From Pseudomonas sp. ICMP22404 (GTDB taxonomy: Bacteria; Pseudomonadota; Gammaproteobacteria; Pseudomonadales; Pseudomonadaceae): a stretch of DNA of 64,000 nt. Below the pieces are notes generated by a model. It was not told where the DNA came from and searched no databases. It was given only the letters and a program-made list of their open reading frames with translations. Within the stretch, counting starts at the first letter, position 1. Each line of letters opens with the position of its first letter. Location of the stretch: the NCBI RefSeq assembly GCF_006227205.1, contig NZ_VCNG01000006.1, positions 124,001 through 188,000 of the forward strand, read 5' to 3'. The position numbers and the translations under genes were made by a program. Positions 16,012-26,271 of the stretch are shown piece after piece.

Positions 16012-17499
16012 TCAAAGGGTTGCGACGTGTTGTCGATAAGTTTCATAGGCTTGTTGGGCGGCCGCGACATGTTCGGCGACCGGCCGAGTTTCGCTGGCCG
16101 GGTCGAGCTTGACGCAACGCTCGCAGAGTTCGGCCAGGCTGTGTTGCGATCCGGAATGGCACCACGCCGCCTGAATCGCCGCGCCCAAGGCTGCCGCTTC
16201 GCTCTGTTCGGTGCAGATGACCGTGGTGTTCATGATGTCGGCGACGATCTGCCGCCATACCGGGCTCTTCGAGCCGCCGCCGATCAGGCGGATGCTCCGT
16301 GCCTCGAGCCCTGTGGCGCGCAGCAGGTCCAGGCCATAGCGCAAGCCGAAGGTGGTGCCTTCGACCACGGCCCGGCACAGGTTGGCCCGATTCAGGTTGG
16401 TGGTGGTCAGGCCCAGCAGGCTGGCGGTGGCGTGGGGCAGGGCGGGAACGCGTTCACCGTTGAGGAACGGCAACATGCAGACTCCCTCGGCGCCGATCGG
16501 GGCCTGGGCCACCAGGGCGTTGAAGGTCTCGATGTCCAGCTCGAACAGTTCGCGCAGGGCGCTGGTGGCGTTGGTCAGGTTCATGGTGCAGATCAGCGGC
16601 AGCCAGCCACCACTGGATGAGCAGAAAGTCGCGACCGAGGCCTCGGGGCTGACCGCGGGCTCGCTGGCATAGGCATAGACCGTGCCGGATGAACCGAGGC
16701 TCATGGTGATCACGCCGGGCTGGATATTGCCGGTGCCGATGGCGCCCATCATGTTGTCGCCGCCGCCGCTCGCCACGATGGCCTCAGGGTTGATGCCCAG
16801 GCGCGCGGCAATGCCCGGCAGGATCCGCCCGACCGGCTGATGGGCCTCGATCAGTTCCGGCAACGCCGATTGCAACCGGCCGCTGGGGTCAATGTGTTGC
16901 AGCAGCTGCAGATCCCATTGACGGGTGCGTACGTTGAAATAGCCCGTGCCCGAGGCATCGCCGTATTCGCTGCAGTAACGGCCGGTGAGCCAGTGGTTCA
17001 GGAAGTCGTGGGGCAACAGGATGTGCGCGATGCGAGCAAAAATCTGCGGATGGTGTTCCCGGGTCCACAACAGCTTGGAAACCGTGTAGCCGGGAGCGAT
17101 GACTACGCCGAGACGCTCCAGGGCACCGCTTTCACCGCCCAGGTACACTAGCAGATCATCGTTTTGCGGGGCGCTTTCGGTGTCGCACCAGAGCTTGGCC
17201 GGGCGCAGCACCTGATCCTGCTCGTCGAGCAACACCAGGCCATGTTGCTGGCCGGAGACGCCAATGCCAAGTATGGCCTCGCCGTCGACACCAGCGTCTG
17301 CCAAGGCCTGGTGAGTGGCTTGGATGAACGCATCGATCCATTGCCCGGTGTCTTGTTCACGCCGGCCATTCGCGCCACTGATCAGGGTGTGGGCCGCAGC
17401 GCCCTGGCCCAGGACCTGGCCGCTGTTCGCATCCAGGATCAAGGCCTTGGTGCCTTGGGTGCCGCAGTCGATGCCCAGGAACAACTGTTGACTTGCCAT
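16012..17499 (-). CDS. mtlY: Xylulokinase MtlY (FGGY family)
   Basis: A 495-aa FGGY carbohydrate kinase. Motifs are GIDCGTQGTKALILD (phosphate 1), VSGQQHGLVLLDEQ, ASGGGDNMMGAIGTG and the FGGY signature region GGGSKSPVWRQIVADI. It phosphorylates D-xylulose produced by MtlD from arabitol. The start at 17499 has GAGGG upstream and begins the ATPase fold at once (MASQQLFLGIDCG). Upstream codons in the same frame lie in repeat DNA. A 108-bp inverted repeat separates it from mtlD, so its expression may be lower than that of the genes before it. Confidence 0.93.
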   Translation of the reverse strand: MASQQLFLGIDCGTQGTKALILDANSGQVLGQGAAAHTLISGANGRREQDTGQWIDAFIQATHQALADAGVDGEAILGIGVSGQQHGLVLLDEQDQVLRPAKLWCDTESAPQNDDLLVYLGGESGALERLGVVIAPGYTVSKLLWTREHHPQIFARIAHILLPHDFLNHWLTGRYCSEYGDASGTGYFNVRTRQWDLQLLQHIDPSGRLQSALPELIEAHQPVGRILPGIAARLGINPEAIVASGGGDNMMGAIGTGNIQPGVITMSLGSSGTVYAYASEPAVSPEASVATFCSSSGGWLPLICTMNLTNATSALRELFELDIETFNALVAQAPIGAEGVCMLPFLNGERVPALPHATASLLGLTTTNLNRANLCRAVVEGTTFGLRYGLDLLRATGLEARSIRLIGGGSKSPVWRQIVADIMNTTVICTEQSEAAALGAAIQAAWCHSGSQHSLAELCERCVKLDPASETRPVAEHVAAAQQAYETYRQHVATL

Positions 17500-17534
17500 A
17501 GAAACCCTCATGTGCGTGACACTGAACCGTGACA

Positions 17535-17642
17535 GATCGTTCCCACGCTCTGCGTGGGAATGCCTCAACGGACGCTCCGCGTTCGGCTTGTGGGGCGCAG
17601 AGCGTCCCTGGCTACATTCCCACGCAGAGCGTGGGAACGATC
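17535..17642. repeat. 108-bp inverted repeat between mtlD and mtlY
   Basis: Perfect outer arms (GATCGTTCCCACGCTCTGCG and its complement) enclose a second pair built on GGACGCTC/GAGCGTCC. This is a different interspersed family from the GCGAGC-type REPs. Within an operon such a hairpin can stabilise upstream mRNA or reduce downstream expression. Confidence 0.85.
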
Positions 17643-17655
17643 AACCGCGTGCAGT

Positions 17656-19137
17656 TTAGTCTGCGTCGGCCAGCACCCGCTCAAGTGTCCGGGTCACCCC
17701 ATGCTCGCGCAAGCTGTTGCAGCACCATTCGAAGGCCGCGACGAACTCCGCCGAGCGCGGGATCGCTGTGCCGAAAATCTCCTCGACCTCCAGCATCCGT
17801 TGGGTCACCAGCGCATCGTCGGCCACCAGTGCCTGGCAGAATCCCGCCCGAGGGTCGGGAATCGTGTAGTTCACGCCGTTCTCGTCCACCCCTTTGAGGT
17901 ACACGGCCCAGGCCGCGACCACCAGCGCCGCGCGCCGGGTTTCGCCGCCGTCGGCTATCAGGCGGTTGATGGTCGGCACGGTGAACTTCGGAAACTTCGA
18001 CGAGCCGTCCGAGCATACCCGTTCCAACTGGTCGGCGATGGCCTGATTGGAAAAACGCTCCACCAGGGTGTTCTTGTAGTCGCCCAGGTCGATGCCCGGT
18101 ACGGGGGCCAGTTGCGGCGTCACGTCGAGGTCCATGTAGGCACGGATATACCGCACGAACAACGGGTCGTTCATGGTTTCATGGACGAAGCGATAGCCCT
18201 TGAGGAACCCCAGGTAGGTCAGGGCCAGATGGCTGCCGTTGAGCAGTTTGATCTTCATTTCTTCGTAGGGAGAAACGTCATCGGTGAACTGCACGCCGAC
18301 CTTTTCCCAGGCCGGGCGCCCGTTGACGAATTTGTCTTCCAGTACCCATTGCACGAACGGCTCGCAGACCACCGGCCAGGCATCGTCGATCCCGTGTTCG
18401 TCGTGCAACTGCAGGCGATGGGCGACACTGGTCATGGGGGTGATGCGGTCGACCATGGCGTTGGGAAAGCTCACGTTGTGGTCGATCCACTGCGCCAGTT
18501 CGGCGTCGTGCCGCGTGGCGAAGGCCAGCAGGGCCTTGCGGGTCACCGCGCCGTTGTGGGGCAGGTTATCGCAGGACATCAGGGTGAACGCCGATGTCCC
18601 GGCGGCACGGCGTTTGGCCAGCGCGGCGCAGAGGAAACCGAACACGGTGGTCGGCGCGTCCGGGTGGGCCAGGTCGTGCTGGATCTGCGGCAGATGGGCC
18701 ATGAATTCGCCGTTGCTGTCGTCGATGCAATAGCCGCCCTCGGTAATCGTCAGCGAAACGATGCGGATCTGCGGATCCGCCAGTTTGTCGATCAGCACCT
18801 GGGCGCCGTCCTCGGCCAGCAACATGTCGTTGATGGCGCCAATCACGCGCACTTCGGTGTCGTCGTTGTCGCCCAGTTCGTACAGGGTGAACAGATAGTC
18901 CTGGCTGGCCAGGTCATCCCGGGCGCGGCGGTCTTCGGCCCGCAACCCGACGCCGCAGATGGCCCAGTCCAGATCGGCGCCGGTGTTCATCAGCGCATCG
19001 GTGTAGTACGCCTGGTGAGCCCGATGGAAGCCCCCGACGCCGATGTGGGCGATGCCCTGGCGGATATCGCCCAGGGGATAGGCGGGCAGGGCAACTTCCG
19101 GCTTGAGGTTATGCAGGTTTTGGCGGTTGAGTTTCAT
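17656..19137 (-). CDS. mtlD: Mannitol 2-dehydrogenase
   Basis: A 493-aa long-chain polyol dehydrogenase that oxidises D-mannitol to D-fructose, and also arabitol and glucitol, with NAD. The N-terminal Rossmann motif GVGGFHRAHQAYYTDALM is followed by SLTITEGGYC and MSCDNLPHNG. The catalytic segment EEMKIKLLNGSH corresponds to Lys295, Asn300 and His303 of the characterised P. fluorescens enzyme. Length and sequence agree with that enzyme throughout. It lies directly after mtlK and is the catabolic core of the operon. Confidence 0.97.
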   Translation of the reverse strand: MKLNRQNLHNLKPEVALPAYPLGDIRQGIAHIGVGGFHRAHQAYYTDALMNTGADLDWAICGVGLRAEDRRARDDLASQDYLFTLYELGDNDDTEVRVIGAINDMLLAEDGAQVLIDKLADPQIRIVSLTITEGGYCIDDSNGEFMAHLPQIQHDLAHPDAPTTVFGFLCAALAKRRAAGTSAFTLMSCDNLPHNGAVTRKALLAFATRHDAELAQWIDHNVSFPNAMVDRITPMTSVAHRLQLHDEHGIDDAWPVVCEPFVQWVLEDKFVNGRPAWEKVGVQFTDDVSPYEEMKIKLLNGSHLALTYLGFLKGYRFVHETMNDPLFVRYIRAYMDLDVTPQLAPVPGIDLGDYKNTLVERFSNQAIADQLERVCSDGSSKFPKFTVPTINRLIADGGETRRAALVVAAWAVYLKGVDENGVNYTIPDPRAGFCQALVADDALVTQRMLEVEEIFGTAIPRSAEFVAAFEWCCNSLREHGVTRTLERVLADAD

Positions 19138-19152
19138 CGCGAGTCTCGGTAA

Positions 19153-20256
19153 TCAGGCGGCGGCGCGCAGCGCACGGGTGACCGCTACGCCATCGGCATC
19201 GAATAAATGGCAGTGTTGAGCGTCCAGGTGCAGGTTCAACTGCTCGCCGAAACGGCTCGCCAGATCGCCGCGCACTCGCATGGTCAAGGCTTCACCGGAC
19301 GTGGTGTTGACGTGGCAGAAGGTATCGCTGCCCAGTCGCTCACTCACGTCGGCGGTCACTTGCAGCGTGCATTCATCGGGTTGTGCCAGGTTCAGGTGTT
19401 CCGGACGGATGCCCAGGGTGACCGGGCTGCCGACGTTGAGGCTCGCGCCGTTCACCGGCAACTGGATGCGTGTGCCCGCATCCAGCTGAATTTCGCAACC
19501 CTGGCCGTTGAGCGCGCTGACCTTGCCCTTGAGAAAGCCCATTTTCGGCGTGCCGAGAAACCCGGCGACAAACAGATTGGCCGGCTGGTGGTACAGCTCC
19601 AGGGGCGAGCCGACCTGCTCGATGCGCCCGCTATTGAGCACCACCACCTTGTCGGCCAGGGTCATGGCTTCGACCTGATCGTGGGTCACGTAGATCATGG
19701 TTGCCTGCAGTTCCTTGTGCAGCCGGGCCAGTTCCAGGCGCATCTGCACCCGCAAGGCGGCGTCGAGGTTGGACAGCGGTTCGTCGAACAGGAAGATCTT
19801 CGGATTACGCACGATGGCCCGGCCGATTGCCACCCGCTGGCGCTGGCCGCCGGACAGCTGTTTGGGTTTGCGTTCGAGCATCGGTCCCAGTTCGAGGATA
19901 CGCGCCGCTTCGTTGACCTTCTTCTCGACGTCGGCCTTGGGCACGCCCGCCAGATCCAGGGCGAAGGACATGTTCTTGCGCACGCTCATGTGGGGATACA
20001 AGGCGTAGGTCTGGAACACCATCGCCAGGTCGCGCTTGGCCGGGCTGACTTCGGTGATGTCACGCCCGTCCAGCTCGATGGTGCCGTCGCTGACCTCTTC
20101 CAGGCCGGCGATCAGCCGCAGCAGGGTGGATTTGCCGCAGCCCGACGGGCCGACAAAGACCACGAACTCGCGGTCGTTCACTTCCAGGTCGATACCCTTG
20201 ATGATGGAAAAGCCTTCGAAGCCTTTTTGCAGATTCTTGATTTTCAGGTTGGCCAT
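19153..20256 (-). CDS. mtlK: Polyol ABC transporter ATPase MtlK
   Basis: A 367-aa MalK/UgpC-type ATPase. Walker A is GPSGCGKST, the Q-loop [11 protein letters not shown], the signature [15 protein letters not shown], and Walker [18 protein letters not shown]/regulatory domain of about 130 residues closes the protein. It powers MtlEFG-mediated polyol uptake. The start at 20256 has GGAGG upstream and begins [13 protein letters not shown]; the frame is open further upstream but there overlaps mtlG. Confidence 0.96.
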   Translation of the reverse strand: MANLKIKNLQKGFEGFSIIKGIDLEVNDREFVVFVGPSGCGKSTLLRLIAGLEEVSDGTIELDGRDITEVSPAKRDLAMVFQTYALYPHMSVRKNMSFALDLAGVPKADVEKKVNEAARILELGPMLERKPKQLSGGQRQRVAIGRAIVRNPKIFLFDEPLSNLDAALRVQMRLELARLHKELQATMIYVTHDQVEAMTLADKVVVLNSGRIEQVGSPLELYHQPANLFVAGFLGTPKMGFLKGKVSALNGQGCEIQLDAGTRIQLPVNGASLNVGSPVTLGIRPEHLNLAQPDECTLQVTADVSERLGSDTFCHVNTTSGEALTMRVRGDLASRFGEQLNLHLDAQHCHLFDADGVAVTRALRAAA

Positions 20257-20294
20257 GATGATGGGCCTCCACGTCTGATTAGGTGTAGGGCGCG

Positions 20295-21125
<831 letters not shown>

Positions 21126-21135
21126 GGCGGCGGCC

Positions 21136-22068
21136 TCAGTTCTTGTCAGTGAGGTTTTTGCCGATCATCCGCACCAGGATGATGGCGGCGATATTGGCAA
21201 TGACCACGGCTATCAGGCCACCGGCCGAAGCCATGCCGACGTCGAACTGCACCAGCGCCTGGTTGTAGATCAGGTAGGCGAGGTTGGTCGAGGCGTAGCC
21301 GGGGCCGCCGTTGGTGGTGGTGAAGATCTCGGCGAACACCGACAACAGGAAAATGGTCTCGATCATCACCACGACGGCAATCGGCCGCGCCAGATGCGGC
21401 AGGGTCAAGTGCCAGAAAATCGCGATCGGACCGGCGCCGTCCAGGCGGGCGGCTTCTTTCTGTTCCTGGTCGAGGGACTGCATGGCCGTCATCAGGATCA
21501 GGATCGCGAAGGGCAGCCACTGCCAACTGACAATGATGATGATCGACAGCAGCGGGTAGTGGGCCAGCCAGTCCACCGGCTGCGCGCCAAACAGTTTCCA
21601 CACTGAAGCGAGGATCCCCGAGACCGGGTGGAAAATCAGGTTCTTCCAGATCAGTGCGCCCACGGTGGGCATGATGAAGAACGGCGAGATCAGCAGGACC
21701 CGGACGATGCCGCGGCCAAAGAACTCGCTGGCCTCCAGCAATGCACTGATCAGAACCCCGAACACGATACTGATGAGCAGCACACTGCCCACCAGCAACA
21801 AAGTATTGGTGGCACCGGGTATGAAGCCCGAATCAGTGAGGAAGTACGTGAAGTTCTCCAGCCCGACGAACTCGTTTTCACCGGGGTAGAGCAGGTTGTA
21901 GCGGATCATCGAGAAGTAGACGGTCATGCCCAGGGGCACGATCATCCACAACAGCAACAAGGCTACCGATGGACTGACCAGGAACCAGCCGGGGTTCGCC
22001 AGGCGGAGCTTGCGCGTCGGTGCGGCAATTTCGAGAGGCGCTTTGGCAGTTGTCGTTGAAGTATTCAT
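21136..22068 (-). CDS. mtlF: Polyol ABC transporter permease MtlF
   Basis: A 310-aa permease of the MalF/UgpA family with six helices after a soluble N-terminus of about 30 residues. The EAA loop is [20 protein letters not shown]. Separated from mtlE by a REP pair, an arrangement seen between binding protein and permease genes in other importers. Confidence 0.95.
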   Translation of the reverse strand: MNTSTTTAKAPLEIAAPTRKLRLANPGWFLVSPSVALLLLWMIVPLGMTVYFSMIRYNLLYPGENEFVGLENFTYFLTDSGFIPGATNTLLLVGSVLLISIVFGVLISALLEASEFFGRGIVRVLLISPFFIMPTVGALIWKNLIFHPVSGILASVWKLFGAQPVDWLAHYPLLSIIIIVSWQWLPFAILILMTAMQSLDQEQKEAARLDGAGPIAIFWHLTLPHLARPIAVVVMIETIFLLSVFAEIFTTTNGGPGYASTNLAYLIYNQALVQFDVGMASAGGLIAVVIANIAAIILVRMIGKNLTDKN

Positions 22069-22125
22069 GGCATTGAACCGTTTTGTGCGGGCCTATGAAG
22101 AACCCAAATGTGGGAGCAATTCCTT

Positions 22126-22211
22126 GTGGGAGCGAGCCTGCTCGCGATAGCGTCCGACCTTCGCCATCGAGGTGGCTGTCACACCGTCATCGCGAGCAGG
22201 CTCGCTCCCAC
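22126..22211. repeat. REP pair between mtlE and mtlF
   Basis: Inverted REP copies of the GCGAGC type within the mtl operon. The stem-loop lies immediately downstream of the highly needed binding-protein gene. Confidence 0.88.
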
Positions 22212-22244
22212 ACTGGATCTCCTACAGAAATGGATGCGGCGCAG

Positions 22245-23555
22245 TTACTTGGGATACCCGGCACGCTTCATCTCGCGCTCGGTGTTGGACTGCGCGGCGG
22301 TCAACGCCTGGTCCACGCTCTGCTGACCGGTCAGTGCGCCGGAGAAGAACTTGCCCACCTGGGTGCCGATGGCCTGGAACTCGGGAATGGTCACCAACTG
22401 GATACCGATATAAGGCACCGGCTTGAGGGTCGGCGCTTTCGGGTCGGCGACTTTCAGCGACTCCAGCGTGACCTTGGCGAACGGCGCGGCTTTCATGTAG
22501 TCGTCGCTGTAGGTCGAGGTGCGGGTGCCTGGCGGTACGTTGGCGATGCCATCGGTCTTGGCGACCAGTTGGCTGTATTCCTTGGAGGTCGCCCAACTGG
22601 TAAAGACCTTGGCGGCATCCTTGGCCTTGGAGCTGGTCGGGATTGCCAGTGACCAGGAGTACAACCAGGAGGTGCCCTTATCGGTTTTTTCGTGGGGTGC
22701 GAAGGTGAAGCCGACATGATCGGACACCTTGCTCTGGGTCTTGTCGGTCACGAACGAGCCGGCGACGCTGGCATCGACCCAGATCGCGCATTTGCCGCTG
22801 TTGAACAGGGCCAGGTTCTCGTTGAAGCCGTTGCTCGACGCACCTGGAGGGCCGGACTTCTTCATGTTGTCGACGTAGAAGGTCAGCGCGTCTTTCCACT
22901 CGGGACCATTGAATTGCGGTTGCCACTTCTCATCGAACCAGCGCGCCCCGTAGCCGTTGGCCAGGGTGGTGATCAGCGCCATGTTCTCGCCCCAACCGGC
23001 CTTGCCCCGCAGGCACAGGCCATATTGTTCCTTGCTCTTGTCGGTGAGTTTCTCGGCAAACTCACCGATCTGGGTCCAGGTCGGGTGTTCGGGCATGGTC
23101 AGCCCGGCGTCCTTGAACAAGTCGGTGCGGTAATAGGTGATCGAACTTTCGGCGTAGAACGGCAGGGCATACAGCGAACCCTTGACGGACAGGCCGTCAC
23201 GCACGGAAGGGAAGACGTCGTCCAGGTCGTAGGAGGCTGGCAGATCTTTCATCGGTTCCAGCCAACCCTTGGCGCCCCAGAGTGCAGCTTCGTACATGCC
23301 AATGGTCAGCACATCGAACTGTCCACCCTGGGTGGCGATGTCGGTGGTCAGGCGTTGGCGCAGGACGTTTTCTTCGAGCACCACCCAGTTCAGCTTGATG
23401 TCCGGATGCTCCGACTCGAAGGTTTTCGAGAGCTTCTGCATGCGGATCATGTCGCTGTTGTTGACGGTGGCAATGGTGAGGGTCTGCGCGCCGAAACTGA
23501 CGCTGCTGAGGGTCATGCAGGTGGAGACAAGCAGAGCTTTTACCGAAGGTTTCAT
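22245..23555 (-). CDS. mtlE: Polyol-binding periplasmic protein MtlE
   Basis: A 436-aa extracellular solute-binding protein (family 1). The signal peptide ends SSVSFGA. The mature protein has the lobes typical of MalE-like proteins (TIATVNNSDMIRMQKLSKTFE, FDVLTIGMYEAALWGAKGWL, LPFYAESSITYYRTDLF). It delivers mannitol, arabitol or glucitol to MtlFGK. It is the first gene of the operon, behind a good promoter and two MtlR-like half-sites. Confidence 0.95.
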   Translation of the reverse strand: MKPSVKALLVSTCMTLSSVSFGAQTLTIATVNNSDMIRMQKLSKTFESEHPDIKLNWVVLEENVLRQRLTTDIATQGGQFDVLTIGMYEAALWGAKGWLEPMKDLPASYDLDDVFPSVRDGLSVKGSLYALPFYAESSITYYRTDLFKDAGLTMPEHPTWTQIGEFAEKLTDKSKEQYGLCLRGKAGWGENMALITTLANGYGARWFDEKWQPQFNGPEWKDALTFYVDNMKKSGPPGASSNGFNENLALFNSGKCAIWVDASVAGSFVTDKTQSKVSDHVGFTFAPHEKTDKGTSWLYSWSLAIPTSSKAKDAAKVFTSWATSKEYSQLVAKTDGIANVPPGTRTSTYSDDYMKAAPFAKVTLESLKVADPKAPTLKPVPYIGIQLVTIPEFQAIGTQVGKFFSGALTGQQSVDQALTAAQSNTEREMKRAGYPK

Positions 23556-23639
23556 CGCGCACTCCTTTTCCGTGCCGAAAGGCGGCGGAAGGACAGTTAT
23601 TGTTTTTTGTCTTCCGGATGAAGGGAAGAATGTGCGCTG

Positions 23640-23668
23640 ATTACAGCCTTCAATGGCCGGCGTGACAA
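23640..23668 (-). promoter_or_regulatory. mtlE promoter
   Basis: On the minus strand TTGTCA, a 17-bp spacer and TGTAAT, both close to sigma-70 consensus. It would start transcription about 77 bases before mtlE. Confidence 0.7.
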
Positions 23669-23678
23669 ATCATCCGTC

Positions 23679-23707
23679 GCACTGGTGCTGATACTTTTTT
23701 GCACTGG
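23679..23707 (-). promoter_or_regulatory. Direct repeats, probable MtlR binding site
   Basis: GCACTGG occurs at 23679-23685 and 23701-23707, 22 bp (two helical turns) apart in direct orientation. The pair ends 10 bp upstream of the mtlE -35. AraC-family activators bind such direct half-sites, and the neighbouring gene encodes one. Confidence 0.6.
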
Positions 23708-23732
23708 GCTTAGGTCGGCAGTGAAGGATGAC

Positions 23733-23859
23733 CTGTGGCGAGGGGATTTATCCCCGCTGGGTCGCGAAGCGGCCCCTTGCGTTCTAATTGATACACCGCG
23801 GTGGCAGAGATATTTGGGGCCGCTTCGCAGCCCAGCGGGGATAAATCCCCTCGCCACAG
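23733..23859. repeat. Long inverted repeat downstream of mtlR
   Basis: Arms of about 30 bp starting CTGTGGCGAGGGGATTTATC, with the complementary arm ending at 23859 and an inner GAAGCGGCCCC/GGGGCCGCTTC pair. It is a third interspersed-repeat type of this genome. It lies between the mtlR stop and the mtlE control region and may terminate mtlR transcripts. Confidence 0.8.
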
Positions 23860-23871
23860 GGGAGCAAAGTG

Positions 23872-24777
23872 TCAGCCCTGGTTCTGCTCGGTCAACCGCT
23901 GCACCGCCAGCCGCCGGTAATGGGAAGGGGTCATGCCCTTGAGCTGCTGGAAGCGCCGGTTGAAGTTCGAGATGTTATTGAAGCCCGACTCGAAACAGAC
24001 ATCCGTGACCGGTTTGTCACCGTCGGCCAGCAGTTCGCAGGATTTGCTGATGCGCAGGCGGTTGACGAATTCGATGAAGCAACGACCGGTGGCCTGTTTG
24101 AACACCCGGCTGAAGTAGGTGGGTTTCATGCCCAGGTGCTCGGCGACTTCCTCCAGGGGCAGTTCCCGGGCGTAATGGGCAAAAATGTAGTCCACGGCCC
24201 GGTTGGTACGGTCGATGCTGTGCTCATCGGTCATCTGCGAAGATGCGCCACCGGAGAGCACTTGATAGTCATCCGTGGTGGCCAGCAACTCCATCAGGAT
24301 GAAGAAATACCCCAGGCGGCTCATGCCCTGGGAGTCGGCAATGCGCTGCATCAGGATCATTGCCTGGCGGATGGTGCGCTTGCAGCGGAACTCGATGCCG
24401 TAGCGGGCCCGTTCGAGCAACGGCGCGATGGTCTTGAGTTCGGCAAATACCTGGTGTCCGCTTTCGAACAACTCGTCGGTGAAATTCACCAGCATGTCGC
24501 GCTTGGGCACCACTTCGTCCTCGGCCACCTGGCTGATCCAGTTGTGGGGCAGGTTGGGGCCGGTGAGAAACAGGGTCTGCGGGTAGAAGTTGCCGATATA
24601 ATCGCCAATGAACACCTTGCCGGAACTGGCGACGATCAGGTGCAGCTCGTATTCCTTATGGAAATGCCAGCGCACCAACGGGCAAGGAAAGCCATGCTGG
24701 CGATAGATGATGGACAGTCCGTCATGGTCATCCATCAACTCGTAGGAAGGGTCGGTGACTCTTGCTGTTCGGGTCAT
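23872..24777 (-). CDS. mtlR: AraC-family activator MtlR
   Basis: A 301-aa regulator with an N-terminal cupin-like sensing domain (WHFHKEYELHLIVASSGKVFIGDY) and a C-terminal double HTH (residues about 200-295: LPLEEVAEHLGMKPTYFSRVFKQATG, then VTDVCFESGFNNISNFNRRFQ). In P. fluorescens MtlR activates mtlE transcription in response to polyols. It is on the same strand upstream of mtlE, as in the described operon. Confidence 0.93.
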   Translation of the reverse strand: MTRTARVTDPSYELMDDHDGLSIIYRQHGFPCPLVRWHFHKEYELHLIVASSGKVFIGDYIGNFYPQTLFLTGPNLPHNWISQVAEDEVVPKRDMLVNFTDELFESGHQVFAELKTIAPLLERARYGIEFRCKRTIRQAMILMQRIADSQGMSRLGYFFILMELLATTDDYQVLSGGASSQMTDEHSIDRTNRAVDYIFAHYARELPLEEVAEHLGMKPTYFSRVFKQATGRCFIEFVNRLRISKSCELLADGDKPVTDVCFESGFNNISNFNRRFQQLKGMTPSHYRRLAVQRLTEQNQG

Positions 24778-24892
24778 GGGCCTGCACTTTTATTGTTATA
24801 GCCGTTGGATAATGCCCCCTTCGCCGAGCGGGTGCCACCCCGAATCATCTTCCGATGGTCGCCCGGCGCCATGCCATGACTGATGCTGGCAC

Positions 24893-26194
24893 CTACGCCG
24901 GCGCGTTGTTGCGGTGCTTTTCTTCAATCCACTGGGACATGTATTGGGTGCTCTTGTGCTGGTGGTGGCGCAACATGCTGCCGGTGAAATTGTCACGACG
25001 TCGTTGCGCCAGGTTGGCACGGCACGCCTGGATACTTTCAATCAGCGCCGGGCCATGAATCTCTTTGCGATAACGCTCCGCCAGCAGCGTCAGCCCAGCA
25101 TCCCGGGCCTGGTTCCAGAGAGCGGGGTCGCTGTACAACTGCACGGCGGCGCGGGCGATGTCTTCGGCGCTCTGTCTGATATCCCCAGGCCATGGCATCT
25201 CCCCCGACATGGCTTCGGCGCCGATGGGGGTCGTGACGCTTGGTGTGCCGCAGAGCATGGCCTCGATCAGCTTGCCCTTGATGCCGGCGCCGAAACGTAG
25301 CGGCGCCAGGCAGATGCGGGCCGCCGACATCACCTGCAGGGCGTCCTCGGCCCAGTTCATGATATGGAATCCCTGGGCCGGATTGTGCAGCGCGGCAGCT
25401 TTCGGCGGTGTGTACGCGCCGTACAGGTGCAGTTGCGCGCCCGGCAGTTGCTGGCGGATCAGTGGCCAGATGGCGTTCTTCATCCAGAGCACGGCATCCC
25501 AGTTCGGCGCATGACGGAAGTTGCCGATACTCAAGAAATGCGCCCGTTCCTCGAATGGCGCCGGTGGCGTGGCCGGCAGATCAATCATCAACGGGCACCA
25601 GAGCAGGAGGTTGCGGGGCACCTTGAATTGTTCCACCAGCAGTTCGATCTCGACTTCGGACACCATCAGGTTCAGATCGCAGCGGTACAAGGCGGCGATC
25701 TCGCGCTTGGCCATATCGGTGTCGGCCATCAATTGGAAGGTTTCGGGCAGGTCGGGCGCGAAAAGATCGCTGAAATCCTGGGAGGTCTCCTCAGCTTTCA
25801 AACGGTCCTTGAGGCGCTGGTGCCGGGCGTGGCGCAGGCTTTGCAAATCCGACGTTTCTAGCACACGCAAGGCGCCGGGGCAGTGTTTCTCGACCCGCCA
25901 GCCGAATTGCTCTTCCATCATGAACTGGTCGAACAGAACGATGTCCGGTGCCAGCTCGCTGACGAACACATCGAAACTGCTGTTATTGAGTTCGATAGGC
26001 ACTTCTCGGATGCCCAGTTCGATCAGGTCCGCGCGCTTCTCCCCGGGCCTCGCCGGGCTGCTGAACGTGATGTCCCAGCCTTGTCCGAGGAATGCCTCCA
26101 GGATCTGCATGATGTGTCCGCCCGCTGCCGATGAACGCGGCTCGGGCCAGACATAACCGATGACCAGGACCTTGAGGGCGGTGGGATGAGGCAT
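24893..26194 (-). CDS. Glycosyltransferase, GT4-like
   Basis: A 433-aa cytoplasmic protein with a two-Rossmann GT-B arrangement. The N-terminal half has VLVIGYVWPEPRSSAAGGHIMQ. The C-terminal half has GNFRHAPNWDAVLWM, GFHIMNWAEDALQVM and APLRFGAGIKGKLIEAMLCGTP, the sugar-nucleotide binding region with the EX7E-like pattern. The acceptor and sugar cannot be inferred, and no polysaccharide cluster surrounds it. It may modify a surface glycan or protein. Confidence 0.82.
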   Translation of the reverse strand: MPHPTALKVLVIGYVWPEPRSSAAGGHIMQILEAFLGQGWDITFSSPARPGEKRADLIELGIREVPIELNNSSFDVFVSELAPDIVLFDQFMMEEQFGWRVEKHCPGALRVLETSDLQSLRHARHQRLKDRLKAEETSQDFSDLFAPDLPETFQLMADTDMAKREIAALYRCDLNLMVSEVEIELLVEQFKVPRNLLLWCPLMIDLPATPPAPFEERAHFLSIGNFRHAPNWDAVLWMKNAIWPLIRQQLPGAQLHLYGAYTPPKAAALHNPAQGFHIMNWAEDALQVMSAARICLAPLRFGAGIKGKLIEAMLCGTPSVTTPIGAEAMSGEMPWPGDIRQSAEDIARAAVQLYSDPALWNQARDAGLTLLAERYRKEIHGPALIESIQACRANLAQRRRDNFTGSMLRHHQHKSTQYMSQWIEEKHRNNAPA

Positions 26195-26271
26195 GGGCAG
26201 GCATTTCCTTGGGAGGGATCAGGCGCGGTCGGCGCGTGGGGCGCCGATAGTGACCAAGAATCCGCTTGGGC

